This document shows positions 35,846-49,111 of a DNA stretch of 64,000 nt, one piece after another (within the stretch, counting starts at the first letter, position 1; every line of letters begins with the position of its first letter). The notes beneath the pieces were generated by a model. The model had not been told where the DNA came from and made no database searches. It saw only the letters and a program-made list of their open reading frames with translations. A program made the translations under genes and the position numbers. The DNA is taken from contig NZ_JAGIOO010000001.1 of the NCBI RefSeq assembly GCF_017876755.1, forward strand, positions 1,860,001-1,924,000, written 5' to 3'. Source of the stretch: Crossiella equi. GTDB lineage: Bacteria > Actinomycetota > Actinomycetes > Mycobacteriales > Pseudonocardiaceae.

Positions 35846-37227
35846 CCGAGCCGGAGTTCCAGCTCCCCGCGCGGCGGGAGCTGCCCGAGGACATCCGCGA
35901 ACGCATGCGCGCCACGGTCCGCATGCGCCTGGACGACCCCCAGTTCGAGCCCCAGGGCCGGGGCCGCCGCTTCCTGGCCGCCGCGGCGGCGATCCTGGTG
36001 GTCGCGGTCGGCGCGGCGGTGGTCATCCAGTCCGTGCAGGACGGCGACGAGGCGGCGACCCACCCGTCGAGCACCACCTCCCCGCCCCCCACGACCGACG
36101 GCTCGCGGGCCTACTGGGGCCTGCGCCCGGCCACGGAGAACAACCGCGTCCTGGCCGACCAGTGCTGGCAGGCGGCCCGGCAGAGCGAACACGCCCACCG
36201 CTACCCGGCCCGCCGCGAGCAGTGGGAGATCGGCGGCCAGATCAACAACGGCGAGGTGACCCAGCTGAGCCTGCGCCTGGGCGACCAGGTCGCGGCCTGC
36301 GAGGTCAGCGCCACCACGGTCTGGCTCTCCGCCCCCACCCCCATGCTCCAGGCAGGCGACGCGCGCGAGTTCGAGTTCCTCATGCTGACCCCGAACGGCA
36401 GCGGCGCGATCACCACCCGCCCAGACCTGGGCCAGCCCCTCATCGGCATCGACCAGTCCGCCAACGGCGGCCGCCAGTGGTCCCAGGAAGCCGACCCGGC
36501 ACGCCTGGGCGTGTACTTCACCCGCCCCTACCAGGACCCGGTGGACGCGAAGGTCCACATCGGCATCCGCCGCCAGGCTGGCACCGCCGGGGCCGCCGGG
36601 GACAGCAAGGCCGGGACCAGCGGCGACCTGCCCACGTTCCGGGACACCCCGTTCCCGGCCCCACCCGCCCCACTGGTCACCCACCGCTTCGGCGCGATCC
36701 CGGCCAAGGGCACAACCCCGGCGGACCGCCGCCTGACCCAGTGCATCGACCACACCCGAGCCAGCCACCTGGTCATGGTGGACGTCGACCACTGGCGCCC
36801 GGGCGCCTACGCGGAACTCGGCCAGGGCTACGCGGTCCAGCTCGCCCACCACGCCCACACGGTCGCCGCCTGCACCCTCAAAGATGGCGAACCCGTCGAA
36901 CCGATGGCCATCCGCCAGGGCCCGCGCGAGGCCAGCGGCACCGTCTCCAGCCTGATCACCCTGAACGGCTCGGTCCCCCAGCACACCGGCGTGCACGGCT
37001 CGGGCGCCGCCCAACGCGCCCCGGTCGCGGCCTGGTTCGGCGCCACCCGCGTCACCCCGACCGAACTGACCATGCGCACCCGCGACGGCCAGAACCTGCC
37101 GGTGACCCTCGGCCCGGGCAACACCTACCTGGTCCCTCTGCCGAAACCCAGCCAGGACGTCGGCGGCGTGCGCTTCCGCCTGACCGACGGCACCGAGGTG
37201 TGGGACGAACTCCTGCTGGGCGACTAG
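35842..37227 (+). CDS. Single-pass membrane protein, putative anti-sigma factor (copy 2)
   Basis: 461 residues. The cytoplasmic start (REELPEDIRERMRATVRMRLDDP-like segment, residues 12-34) and membrane helix (FLAAAAAILVVAVGAAVVI) are almost the same as in copy 1. The outer domain has diverged strongly and is longer, with a Pro/Ser/Thr-rich stalk (THPSSTTSPPPTTDG). The conservation of the inner part and divergence of the outer part suggest that both copies hold a similar sigma factor but sense different signals. No zinc motif seen. Confidence 0.7.
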   Translation: MTEPEFQLPARRELPEDIRERMRATVRMRLDDPQFEPQGRGRRFLAAAAAILVVAVGAAVVIQSVQDGDEAATHPSSTTSPPPTTDGSRAYWGLRPATENNRVLADQCWQAARQSEHAHRYPARREQWEIGGQINNGEVTQLSLRLGDQVAACEVSATTVWLSAPTPMLQAGDAREFEFLMLTPNGSGAITTRPDLGQPLIGIDQSANGGRQWSQEADPARLGVYFTRPYQDPVDAKVHIGIRRQAGTAGAAGDSKAGTSGDLPTFRDTPFPAPPAPLVTHRFGAIPAKGTTPADRRLTQCIDHTRASHLVMVDVDHWRPGAYAELGQGYAVQLAHHAHTVAACTLKDGEPVEPMAIRQGPREASGTVSSLITLNGSVPQHTGVHGSGAAQRAPVAAWFGATRVTPTELTMRTRDGQNLPVTLGPGNTYLVPLPKPSQDVGGVRFRLTDGTEVWDELLLGD

Positions 37228-37329
37228 AGCTTCGGGGGACCGGGAGTTCCCGAGGAGTCCCGTCGTCGAGCCGGTGGCAGACCCGCTGTGCGGCGGGCCG
37301 GGGCGGCTCGGCCGTGCGAGAGTCGGCTG

Positions 37330-37604
37330 ATGGCGAGTTCCGGCTTTCCCGACGATCCGCGTGCTCCCGAGTTCACGGATGTGAGCCTGCGCGGCGCACG
37401 GTTCACGCGGGCGGATCTGTCCGGCGTGGTGATGCGAACGGTTGACGTCGCGGGGTCCGACGTCGACGCGCCGTGGTTGCTCGACGGCGAGAACGTGTTG
37501 CGGGTCAACGGGATCGATGTGGTGCCGTTCGTCGAGACCGAGCTCAACCGGCGGTTCCCGGGCGGGTGGAGGGGGCTCAGGAGCTGCGGGCGGCCTGGGC
37601 GGGG
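37330..37604 (+). pseudogene. Truncated DinB/pentapeptide-type protein
   Basis: From ATG 37330 the frame reads like the N-terminus of a pentapeptide-DinB family protein (FTDVSLRGARFTRADLSGVVMRTVDVAGSD, then VNGIDVVPFVETELNRRFPG). Near 37560 the family-like sequence continues in another frame (EGAQELRAAWAGSDQFEG) and stops where the priA 3' end begins (37605). The remaining DinB domain (over 150 residues) is missing. A frameshift plus 3' truncation is the simplest reading. Confidence 0.65.
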
Positions 37605-39614
37605 TCAGATCAGTTCGAGGGGGTCCAGGCGGACGCGGACCAGTTCCGGTTCCTTGCGGGCCGTGCGGGCGGCCACCGCGTCGTGCAGGGCCGCGGACAG
37701 GGCTCGGCCGTCGGTGCGGGGGACGCGGATGAGGGCGCGTTCGCGGTCCTCTTCCTGGGGACCCCGGGTTTCCAGGGGGACCGGGCCCAGGATCTGGGCC
37801 GTGGGGGGCAGGGTGAGGCCGTCGAGGAAGTCGTTGACCGCGTCCGGGCCGCCGTCGATGGTGGCGATGCGCACCGCGGGTGGGAAGCCCAGTTCGGCTC
37901 GTTGGTCGAGCTCCTGGTCGGCGTGCCAGACCGGGTCCCAGCGGACCAGGGCCTGGACGACCGGGAGGGAGGACTCGGCGATGACGACCACCCGGCCGCC
38001 GTCGGCCGCGCCGCGGACCAGGGCGGCGGCGGTGAGCCAGCGGCGCAGGGCCTCCTCGGTGGCGCGGAGGTCGGAGCGGGCGAGCATGGCCCAGCCGTCC
38101 AGGAGCAGGGCCGCGCCGTAGCCGCCCGCCACGAACGGCTCGGCGCCCGGGGTGGTGACCACCAGGGCGGGTTTCGGGGGGACCTCGGCGAGGACCTCGT
38201 CGGCGCCGGAGGTGCGCACCGCGAAACCGGGGAAGGCCCGGCCGAGCTCCTCGGCGGTGCGTTTGGCGCCGACCACGACGAACCGCAGCCGTCGCGAGCC
38301 GCAGGCCGGACAGCTGAACCCGGCCTCGGCCGCGCCGCACCAGCGGCAGGCCGCGGGGCGGGGCACGTCGCCGCCCCCGGCGGGCAGGGCGAGCGGTCCG
38401 GCGCAGCGGCGGCAGCGGGCGGGGGCCCGGCAGCCGCCGCAGGCCAGGGCGGGCACGTAGCCGCGGCGGGGCACCTGGACCAGTACGGGACGGCCCGCGG
38501 CCAGGGCGCCGCGCGCGGCCTCGAAGGCCACCGAGGGCAGGCGGGCGGCGCGGGCGGCGGCGTCGCGGGTCTCCTGCCGGTCATCCTCGCCGATGGAGGT
38601 GACCCGGGGGGCGTGCACGCGGATCTGGTCACGGGCGGCGACGATCTCGTGCGCCCAGCCGGTGCGGACCAGCAGGGCGGCCTCGGCGGTGCGGGCGAAC
38701 CCGGCGACGAGCAGCGCGGCCCCGGTGGCGTGGGCGCGTTGCATGAGCACGTCCCGGGTGTGCGGGTAGGGCATGCGGGGGTCGGAGTGCAGGTCGTCGC
38801 CGTCGTCCCAGACGACCAGCAGCCCCGGGTCGGCGACGGGGGCGAACGCGGCGGCCCGGGTGCCCACGACCACGCGCACGGCCCCGCGCCGGACCGCCAG
38901 CCACCGCTTGTACCGCTCGGCGGGACCGAGCTCGGCGGCCAGGGCGACCACGGCCTGCTCCCCCACCACCCGCACGCAGGCGGCGTGCACCCGGGCGAGG
39001 TCCCGGTGGTCGGGCACCACGAGCACCGCCCCGCGCCCGCTCGCGGCTACCTGCGCGGCGGCCTCGGCCAGCCGGGCGGGCCAGTCCTCCCCGGGCAGGG
39101 CCTGCCACACCGCGTGCGCCCCCCGCCCCCGCAACGCCTCCAGGTACGCCGCGCCCCGGGGGTACCGGGCCCAGCCGGCGGGATCGGGGGCCGGGGGCAC
39201 CGGTGCGACCTCCCGGTGCGGCGCGGCCTCGGCCTTGGCGTGCCGGGGCGGCACGGCCAGCCGCAGCACGTCGATCAACGTCCCGGCGTACCGGTCGGCC
39301 ACGGCCCGGCACAGCGCCAGCACCTCCGGCGAGAGCACCGGCTCGGCGGAGAGCACCCGCTCCAGGTAGGCGAGCTTCTTGCCGTACTCGCTGGACTCCA
39401 CACGCTCCAGCAGGAACCCGTCGACCAGCTGCCCGGCGAACCGCACCCGCACCCGGCAACCGGGCACCGCGTCCTCGGCGTACTTGTCGGGCACCAGGTA
39501 GTCGAAGGGCCGGTCCAGGTGCGGCAGCGGGACGTCCACGGCGATCCGGGCCACGGGCAGCACGGCGGCAGGCTGCTGCTCGCCACGCCGATACCCGCCC
39601 GGTTTCCCCACCAC
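37605..39614 (-). CDS. priA: PriA-like primosomal protein, helicase motifs degenerate
   Basis: 669 residues. The N-terminal DNA-binding part (RIAVDVPLPHLDRPFDYLVPD), zinc-binding cysteines (CGGC, CRRC, CRWC, CPAC around residues 395-440) and C-terminal domain are present. The helicase ATP site is not: no GxTGSGKT Walker A is seen and the DEEH box reads DDGDDLH. This is usual for actinobacterial PriA, which is therefore listed as probably lacking helicase activity. Replication-restart role would be structural. The stop lies next to a broken DinB gene instead of def. Confidence 0.88.
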   Translation of the reverse strand: MVGKPGGYRRGEQQPAAVLPVARIAVDVPLPHLDRPFDYLVPDKYAEDAVPGCRVRVRFAGQLVDGFLLERVESSEYGKKLAYLERVLSAEPVLSPEVLALCRAVADRYAGTLIDVLRLAVPPRHAKAEAAPHREVAPVPPAPDPAGWARYPRGAAYLEALRGRGAHAVWQALPGEDWPARLAEAAAQVAASGRGAVLVVPDHRDLARVHAACVRVVGEQAVVALAAELGPAERYKRWLAVRRGAVRVVVGTRAAAFAPVADPGLLVVWDDGDDLHSDPRMPYPHTRDVLMQRAHATGAALLVAGFARTAEAALLVRTGWAHEIVAARDQIRVHAPRVTSIGEDDRQETRDAAARAARLPSVAFEAARGALAAGRPVLVQVPRRGYVPALACGGCRAPARCRRCAGPLALPAGGGDVPRPAACRWCGAAEAGFSCPACGSRRLRFVVVGAKRTAEELGRAFPGFAVRTSGADEVLAEVPPKPALVVTTPGAEPFVAGGYGAALLLDGWAMLARSDLRATEEALRRWLTAAALVRGAADGGRVVVIAESSLPVVQALVRWDPVWHADQELDQRAELGFPPAVRIATIDGGPDAVNDFLDGLTLPPTAQILGPVPLETRGPQEEDRERALIRVPRTDGRALSAALHDAVAARTARKEPELVRVRLDPLELI

Positions 39615-39710
39615 CCAGGTCTATCAGACCGGCCGCGCACCGGCACACGGCGCCCCGTCCCCGCCGAGTGTCCACAGTGGCCGGAGCTCGGCCGCAGGTC
39701 GGCGCACGCA

Positions 39711-39750
39711 CAAAAAAGCGGGGCCCACCGGATGTCCGGCGGGCCCCGCT
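39711..39750 (-). terminator. Intrinsic terminator of metK
   Basis: A 10-bp perfect outer stem (39717-39726 with 39741-39750) with an inner CCGG/CCGG pair, followed on the minus strand by a run of six T (A-run at 39712-39717). It lies just after the metK stop and ends that transcript before priA. Confidence 0.85.
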
Positions 39751-39764
39751 CCTCAGCGAGGAAC

Positions 39765-40964
39765 TCAGACCAGCAGCGACTTCAGCGCGTCGGCGCGGTC
39801 GGTGCGCTCCCACGGCAGGTCGATGTCGGTGCGGCCGAAGTGGCCGTACGCGGCGGTCGGGCCGTAGATCGGCCGGAGCAGGTCCAGGTCGCGGATGATG
39901 GCGGCCGGGCGGAGGTCGAAGACCTCGGTGATGGCCTGCTGGATCTTCTCCGGGTCGACGGTCTCGGTGCCGAAGGTCTCGACGAACAGGCCCACCGGGG
40001 CGGCCTTGCCGATCGCGTAGGCGACCTGGACCTCGGCGCGCGAGGCCAGGCCCGCGGCGACGACGTTCTTGGCGACCCAGCGCATGGCGTAGGCGGCGGA
40101 GCGGTCGACCTTCGACGGGTCCTTGCCGGAGAAGGCGCCGCCACCGTGGCGGGCCATGCCGCCGTAGGTGTCGACGATGATCTTGCGGCCGGTCAGGCCC
40201 GCGTCGCCCATGGGGCCACCGATGACGAAGCGGCCGGTCGGGTTGACCAGCAGGCGCACGTCGGTGGTGTCGATGTCCAGGCCCGCGAGCTCGGGCAGCA
40301 CGACCTGCTCGCGGATGTCGACGGCGAGCATCTGCTCGAGGTCGATGTCCGCGGCGTGCTGGGAGGAGACGACCACGGTGTCCAGGCGGACCGGGCGGTC
40401 ACCGGCGTACTCGATGGTGACCTGGGTCTTGCCGTCCGGGCGCAGGTACGGCAGCACGCCGTCCTTGCGGACCCGGGTCAGGCGGCGGGACAGCCGGTGC
40501 GCCAGCGCGATCGGCAGCGGCATCAGCTCGGGGGTGTCCGTGGTGGCGTAGCCGAACATCAGGCCCTGGTCGCCCGCGCCCTGCTTGTCGATCTCGTCCT
40601 CGGCGCCCTCGACACGCGACTCGTGCGCGGTGTCCACGCCCTGCGCGATGTCCGGGGACTGCGAGCCGATGGCCACGTTCACGCCACAGGAGTGCCCGTC
40701 GAAGCCCTTGGCCGAGGAGTCGTAGCCGATCTCGAGGATGACGTCCCGGACGATGGTCGGGATGTCCGCGTACGCCTCGGTGGTCACCTCGCCCGCGACG
40801 TGCACCTGGCCGGTGGTGATGAGCGTCTCCACCGCGACGCGGCTGCGCGGGTCCTTGCTGAGCAGGCCGTCCAGGATCGCGTCGCTGATGGCGTCACAGA
40901 TCTTGTCCGGGTGCCCCTCTGTCACGGACTCACTGGTGAAGAGACGGGTGTTCTGACGGCTCAC
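39765..40964 (-). CDS. metK: S-adenosylmethionine synthetase
   Basis: 399 residues. Motifs: [24 protein letters not shown] (ATP/metal site), [12 protein letters not shown] and [16 protein letters not shown]. It makes SAM from methionine and ATP, the cofactor of the several methyltransferases in this window. GTG start at 40964 with GGGGAGA upstream. The 63-base gap to coaBC contains a small CTAAG-TAG-CTTAG inverted repeat (40995-41007); no SAM riboswitch is recognisable. Confidence 0.96.
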   Translation of the reverse strand: MSRQNTRLFTSESVTEGHPDKICDAISDAILDGLLSKDPRSRVAVETLITTGQVHVAGEVTTEAYADIPTIVRDVILEIGYDSSAKGFDGHSCGVNVAIGSQSPDIAQGVDTAHESRVEGAEDEIDKQGAGDQGLMFGYATTDTPELMPLPIALAHRLSRRLTRVRKDGVLPYLRPDGKTQVTIEYAGDRPVRLDTVVVSSQHAADIDLEQMLAVDIREQVVLPELAGLDIDTTDVRLLVNPTGRFVIGGPMGDAGLTGRKIIVDTYGGMARHGGGAFSGKDPSKVDRSAAYAMRWVAKNVVAAGLASRAEVQVAYAIGKAAPVGLFVETFGTETVDPEKIQQAITEVFDLRPAAIIRDLDLLRPIYGPTAAYGHFGRTDIDLPWERTDRADALKSLLV

Positions 40965-41027
40965 GGTTCTCCCCTGGAGACAAGTTAGGTATGGCTAAGT
41001 AGCTTAGTGGGGTGCTCTGAGCATGGC

Positions 41028-42278
41028 TCAAGAGCCAGCAGGACGGGAAAGCCGCAGGACCGCGTCCCACACTGTGGACGCGAACCGGGCTTTCGAGCCC
41101 TGTGGGATGGGCGCCTCTGCGCCGTCTGCCGTGAGCAGCCATCCCGAGTTGTGCTCGACCTCGAAGGCCTTGCCTTCACCCACCGAGTTGACGACCAGCA
41201 GGTCACAACCCTTGCGGGCGAGCTTCACCCGCGCGTGGTCCAGCACATCGCCGCCTGGATCTCCAGTCTCCGCGGCGAACCCGACGACCAGTTGACCCGG
41301 CCGTCGTCCCTTGACCAGCTCCACCAGGATGTCAGGGTTTCGGCGGAGTTCAAGCGGTGACGGCTCGGAACCTTCCGTTTTCTTAATTTTGTGATCCACG
41401 AACGCGGCGGGCCGGAAGTCGGCGACCGCGGCGGCCATGACCACCACGTCGGCCTCGGCGGCGGCGTCGAGCATCGCGGCGTGCAGCTGCTCGGCGGTGC
41501 CGACCGGGACCACGCGCACACCGGCCGGGTCGGCGAGCGCGCCGCCGGTGACGGTGGAGACGAGGGTGACCTCGGCGCCGCGCTGGGCGGCCACCCGGGC
41601 CAGCGCGTAGCCCTGTTTGCCGGAGGACCGGTTGGTCAGGTACCGCACGGGGTCCAGGGGTTCCCGGGTGCCCCCGGCGGAGACCGCGACGCGCAGGCCG
41701 GTCATGTCACGGGGCAGCGCGTCGGGGCGTTCCAGCAGCAGGGTGGCCAGCGCGACGATCTCGCTGGGCTCGGGCAACCGGCCCTTGCCGGTGTCCTTGC
41801 CGGTGAGGCGTCCGCTGGCGGGTTCGACCACGGTCACCCCGCGCGAGCGCAGGGTGGCCACGTTGGCCTGGGTGGCGGGGTGCTCCCACATCTCGGTGTG
41901 CATGGCGGGGACCATCAGCACCGGGCAGCGCGCGGTGAGCAGCGTGCCGGTGAGCAGGTCGTCGGCCATGCCCGCCGCCGCCTTGGCCATCAGGTCGGCG
42001 GTGGCGGGGGCGACCACGACGAGGTCGGCGGTCTGCCCGATGCGCACGTGCGGCACCTCGGGCACGTCGGTGAACACCCCGGTGGCCACCGGCTGCCCGG
42101 ACAGGGCCTCGAAGGTGGCGGCGCCGACGAAGTTCAGCGCGGCCCGCGTGGGGACCACGCGCACCGCGTGGCCGGACTCGGTGAGCCTGCGCAGGACCTC
42201 GCAGGCCTTGTAGGCGGCGATACCGCCACCCACCCCGAGCACGACCCGCGGCCGGTGCTCAGCTTGTGACGAGGTCAC
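41028..42278 (-). CDS. coaBC: Bifunctional phosphopantothenoylcysteine decarboxylase / phosphopantothenate-cysteine ligase
   Basis: 416 residues. CoaC flavoprotein domain ([56 protein letters not shown]) followed by CoaB ([31 protein letters not shown], and the CTP/Lys motif VDHKIKK). Two consecutive steps of CoA synthesis. The start overlaps the rpoZ stop. Confidence 0.95.
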   Translation of the reverse strand: MTSSQAEHRPRVVLGVGGGIAAYKACEVLRRLTESGHAVRVVPTRAALNFVGAATFEALSGQPVATGVFTDVPEVPHVRIGQTADLVVVAPATADLMAKAAAGMADDLLTGTLLTARCPVLMVPAMHTEMWEHPATQANVATLRSRGVTVVEPASGRLTGKDTGKGRLPEPSEIVALATLLLERPDALPRDMTGLRVAVSAGGTREPLDPVRYLTNRSSGKQGYALARVAAQRGAEVTLVSTVTGGALADPAGVRVVPVGTAEQLHAAMLDAAAEADVVVMAAAVADFRPAAFVDHKIKKTEGSEPSPLELRRNPDILVELVKGRRPGQLVVGFAAETGDPGGDVLDHARVKLARKGCDLLVVNSVGEGKAFEVEHNSGWLLTADGAEAPIPQGSKARFASTVWDAVLRLSRPAGS

Positions 42279-42562
42279 TCGCCCTCGGTGTGCTCGAGCA
42301 CACCGGCGTGGATCTCGCGCATGGCGATGGACAGCGGCTTCTCCCGGGCACCCGGCTCCACGAGGGGGCCGACGTACTCGAGCAGGCCTTCGCCCAGCTG
42401 CGCGTAGTAGTCGTTGATCTGGCGGGCCCGCTTGGCGGCGTAGATCACCAGCGCGTACTTCGAGCTGACCTTCTCGAGCAGGTCGTCGATCGGCGGGTTG
42501 GTGATGCCCAGCGGGGTGTTGGCGGGTTCGGCCAGCACGCCCAGCTCCGTGGGGATGCTCAC
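42275..42562 (-). CDS. rpoZ: RNA polymerase omega subunit
   Basis: 95 residues with the omega signature [38 protein letters not shown] and the actinobacterial C-terminal extension ([17 protein letters not shown]). GTG start at 42562 overlaps the gmk stop by four bases. It aids assembly of RNA polymerase. Confidence 0.94.
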   Translation of the reverse strand: MSIPTELGVLAEPANTPLGITNPPIDDLLEKVSSKYALVIYAAKRARQINDYYAQLGEGLLEYVGPLVEPGAREKPLSIAMREIHAGVLEHTEGE

Positions 42563-43173
42563 TCGCTTGCTCCTGCTCCTCGGTTGCGCACCGGAACGGT
42601 ATCCGTGCCGGTCAACAAGGTTACCAAGTCCTCGGCGGCGCGTCGCACGTCGTGGTTGACGATGACGACGTCGAACTCGGACTGGGCGGCCAGCTCCTCC
42701 TTGGCGGTGGTCAGCCTGCGCCGCACCACCGACTCGGGCTCGGTGCCGCGGCCGACCAGGCGGCCCACCAGGACCTCCCAGCTCGGCGGGGCCAGGAACA
42801 CCTGGACCGCCTCGGGGGCGGCCTCGCGGATGGCCCGCGCGCCCTGCAGGTCGACCTCGACCAGGATCGGGTGGCCTTCGGCCAGGCGGGCCTCGATGGG
42901 CCCGCGCGGGGTGCCCGAGCGGTGGGTGCCCCGGTGGATCTCCGCCCACTCCAGCAGCTCGCCATCGGCGATCATGCGGTCGAACTCGGCCGCGCTGACG
43001 AAGTGGTAGTCCCGGCCGTCCTCCTCACCGGGGCGCGGGGCCCTGGTGGTGGCCGAGACGCTGAACCACAGGTCGGGCATCACCTGGCGGAGCCGCCCGA
43101 CCACACTGCTCTTGCCAACGCCCGAGGGGCCGGCCAGTACCACCAGCCGGCCCCTCGTGTTCGCCTGAGTCAC
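42559..43173 (-). CDS. gmk: Guanylate kinase
   Basis: 204 residues. P-loop [14 protein letters not shown]-binding [20 protein letters not shown] and [11 protein letters not shown]. It phosphorylates GMP to GDP. Start overlaps the mihF stop (ATGA). Confidence 0.95.
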   Translation of the reverse strand: MTQANTRGRLVVLAGPSGVGKSSVVGRLRQVMPDLWFSVSATTRAPRPGEEDGRDYHFVSAAEFDRMIADGELLEWAEIHRGTHRSGTPRGPIEARLAEGHPILVEVDLQGARAIREAAPEAVQVFLAPPSWEVLVGRLVGRGTEPESVVRRRLTTAKEELAAQSEFDVVIVNHDVRRAAEDLVTLLTGTDTVPVRNRGAGASE

Positions 43174-43487
43174 TCGCTGCTGAACTCGGTGAGCAGCGCC
43201 TTGCGCTGACGCTCACCAAGGCCGCGCAGGCGACGGCTCGTCGCGATCTCGAGCCGCTCCATGATCTGAGCGGCGCGGACCTTGCCAACGCCGGGAAGGG
43301 CCTCGAGGAGGGCAGAGACCTTCATCTTGCCCAGAACCTCGTCAGTCTCCGCCTGCTTGAGCACCTCGCTCAGGTTGGTGCCGCCACGCTTCAGGCGCTC
43401 CTTGAGCTCCGCGCGGGCCCGACGAGCCGCAGCCGCCTTCTCCAACGCTGCGGCCCGCTGCTCCTCGGTCAGCTGGGGAAGGGCCAC
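43170..43487 (-). CDS. mihF: Mycobacterial-type integration host factor (nucleoid protein)
   Basis: 105 residues; GTG at 43487 with GGAGG upstream gives the usual N-terminus ([32 protein letters not shown]), and the helix-two-turns-helix DNA-binding part [36 protein letters not shown] is intact. It is the actinobacterial sIHF/mIHF that bends DNA and influences nucleoid structure and secondary metabolism. The frame extends upstream to 43580 but without family similarity. Confidence 0.94.
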   Translation of the reverse strand: MALPQLTEEQRAAALEKAAAARRARAELKERLKRGGTNLSEVLKQAETDEVLGKMKVSALLEALPGVGKVRAAQIMERLEIATSRRLRGLGERQRKALLTEFSSE

Positions 43488-43830
43488 GTTAATCCTCCGT
43501 ATGTGGGGTGTCCTCTGGAAAGGTGCCGCGACCGTACCGACCGCCTCCGAACCGGCACAACGCGGGTCCGCCAAAACCACCGCCAGCTAGTGCTGGAGTA
43601 GTCCCGCCCGCGACACGGATTCAGCCCGGAGGCTGATTTCCGGTAACCGGATCATCCTTCTCGCGATCGACCGGGTCGATGTCGTCCTTCGGAACCGCCG
43701 GGCCGCCCAGGGCTGCTCGCCCTGTCCGGTTACCCGTTTCCGTCGGCCGTCTCTGGCACCGGCCGCAACTACTACCAGCACAGACCCGGTTGACGCCACC
43801 CGCCCGGGTCGGTTGCGCCGATCTTGTAGG
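43488..43830 (-). promoter_or_regulatory. Intergenic region pyrF - mihF
   Basis: 343 bases with no gene. It must contain the mihF-gmk-rpoZ-coaBC promoter and the end of the pyr transcript. A hairpin TCAGCC-CGGA-GGCTGA (43621-43636) and a perfect inverted repeat TCCGGT-A-ACCGGA (43639-43651) stand side by side in the middle; either may be a terminator or operator. Confidence 0.4.
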
Positions 43831-44663
43831 TCACACGGAGGACAGCTCCGCCACCTCGGCAAGGGTCCTGGCAGCGGCCTCGCGAAGTGCTCCGACGTCC
43901 GGTCCGTGCTTCAGGATGTCGCGCGAACTGGTCGGCAGGACGAGCGGCAGAGCGTCGCCGAAAACCGCTTTCAGCTCGGCCGGACCGGCGCCCTGCGCGC
44001 CGTATCCGGGAGCCAAAATTGGACCGTTGAGCTGCGACAACTCCAGACCGTGACGACCCACCGTGGCGCCGATGACCACCCCGGCGCTGCCCAGCGGGGC
44101 GGCCCCGGAGTTGACCTCCGCGACCGCGTCCACCATGGCCTGGGAGATCGTCTTGCCGTCTTCGCCGACCGCCGACTGGACGGTCCGCGCCTCCGGGTTG
44201 GATGTGAGGGCGAGCACGAAAATTCCCCGCCCGTTTTCCTCCGCCGCGCGCAGTGCCGGGTCCAGAGAACCAAAACCCAAATATGGTGAAACAGTCACGG
44301 CGTCGCCGGCCAAAGGTGAACCTTCGGTCAGATATGCCGCCGCATAGGCCGCCATCGTGGACCCGATATCACCCCGTTTGGCGTCCACGAGCACCAGGGC
44401 CCCGGCCTCCCGACTGTCCGCAATCACCCGTTCGAGTACCGCGACGCCCCGGCTGCCGTAGGCCTCGAAGAAGGCCGACTGCGGCTTGAGCACGGCCACG
44501 CGGTCGGCCAAGGCCTCCACGGTGGTGCGCGCGAACCGCTCCAGGCCCGCCACGTCCGCGGCCAGGCCCCAGGCGGCCAGCAGGCCCGGGTGGGGGTCGA
44601 TGCCCGCACACAGCGGTCCCCGGGCGGAGACCGCTGCGTGCAGCTTCTGTCCGAACGTCAGGC

Positions 44664-44667
<4 letters not shown>
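43831..44667 (-). CDS. pyrF: Orotidine-5'-phosphate decarboxylase (actinobacterial class)
   Basis: 278 residues. [33 protein letters not shown] and the catalytic [17 protein letters not shown]; belongs to the longer type 2 family. Last step to UMP. GTG start at 44667 overlaps the carB stop. Confidence 0.94.
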
Positions 44668-47980
<3,313 letters not shown>

Positions 47981-47981
<1 letters not shown>

Positions 47982-49111
47982 CAGTTCTTCCCGTCCTTGT
48001 TGGCCATGAGGCCGACGAACTCGTCGAAGAGGGGGGCGGCGTCGTGGGGACCGGCCGCGGCCTCGGGGTGGTACTGCACGGAGAAGGCGGGCACGTCCAG
48101 GGCGCGGAGGCCCTCGACGGTGTCGTCGTTGGGGCAGTAGTGGCTGACCATCGCGGCGCCGAACTCGCTGTCGAAGCGCTCGCCCGGGGTGCCCTCGACG
48201 GCGAAGCCGTGGTTCTGGGCGGTGATGGCGACCCTGCCGGTGGCCACGTCGATCACCGGGATGTTGATGCCGCGGTGGCCGTAGCGCATCTTGTAGGTGC
48301 CGCGGCCCAGGGCCCGGCCGAGGATCTGGTTGCCGAAGCAGATGCCGAACAGCGGGATCTCGCGGCCGAGCACCTCGCGGGTGAGCGCGACGGCGTGGTC
48401 GGCGGTGGCGGGGTCGCCGGGGCCGTTGGACAGGAACACCCCGTCCGGGCTGACGGCCAGCAGGTCGTCGATGCCGGAGGTCAGCGGCAGGACGTGCACC
48501 TCGATGCCGCGGGCGGCCATCATGCGCGGGGTGTTGGCCTTGATGCCCAGGTCCAGGGCGGCCACGGTGAACTTCTTCTCCCCGGCGGCCGGGATGATGT
48601 ACGGCTGCGCCGTGGTGACGTCGCCCGCGAGGTCGGCGCCCTTCATCTCCGGGGCGTTGCGCACCCGGCTGACGAGCTCCTCGGTGTCGGCGAGGTCGGC
48701 GCCGGAGAAGATGCCCGCGCGCATGGCGCCGCGTTCCCGGATGTGCCGGGTCAGGGTGCGGGTGTCGACCCCGGCGATGCCGACGACGTCCTGGCTGGCC
48801 AGCTCCTCGTCCAGGCCGCGCCTGCTGCGCCAGTTGGACGGCACGCGCGCGGGGTCGCGCACGACGTACCCGGCGACCCAGATGCGGCTGGACTCGTCGT
48901 CCTCGTCGTTCCAGCCGGTGTTGCCGATCTGCGGCGCGGTCTGCACCACGATCTGGCGGTGGTAGGAGGGGTCGGTCAGCGTCTCCTGGTAGCCGGTCAT
49001 GGCGGTGGAGAAGACGACCTCGCCCAGCGAGGTACCGGTGGCCCCGTAAGCGTGCCCTCGGAAGGTTCTGCCGTCTTCCAACACGAGCACGGCGCTGTTT
49101 GGCGAACTCAT
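47981..49111 (-). CDS. carA: Carbamoyl-phosphate synthase, small (glutaminase) subunit
   Basis: 376 residues. N-terminal domain typical of CarA ([32 protein letters not shown]) and class I glutamine amidotransferase domain with the nucleophile in [17 protein letters not shown] and the His/Glu pair in [13 protein letters not shown]. Delivers ammonia to CarB. ATG overlaps the preceding stop. Confidence 0.96.

Noticed and set aside
37473-40988. A 1171-codon plus-strand frame opposite priA and metK
   Set aside because: Shadow frame; only its first codons (37540-37604) carry the tail of the broken DinB gene.
40965-41027. SAM riboswitch before metK
   Set aside because: The gap is only 63 bases and shows just a small CTAAG/CTTAG repeat, with no recognisable SAM aptamer.
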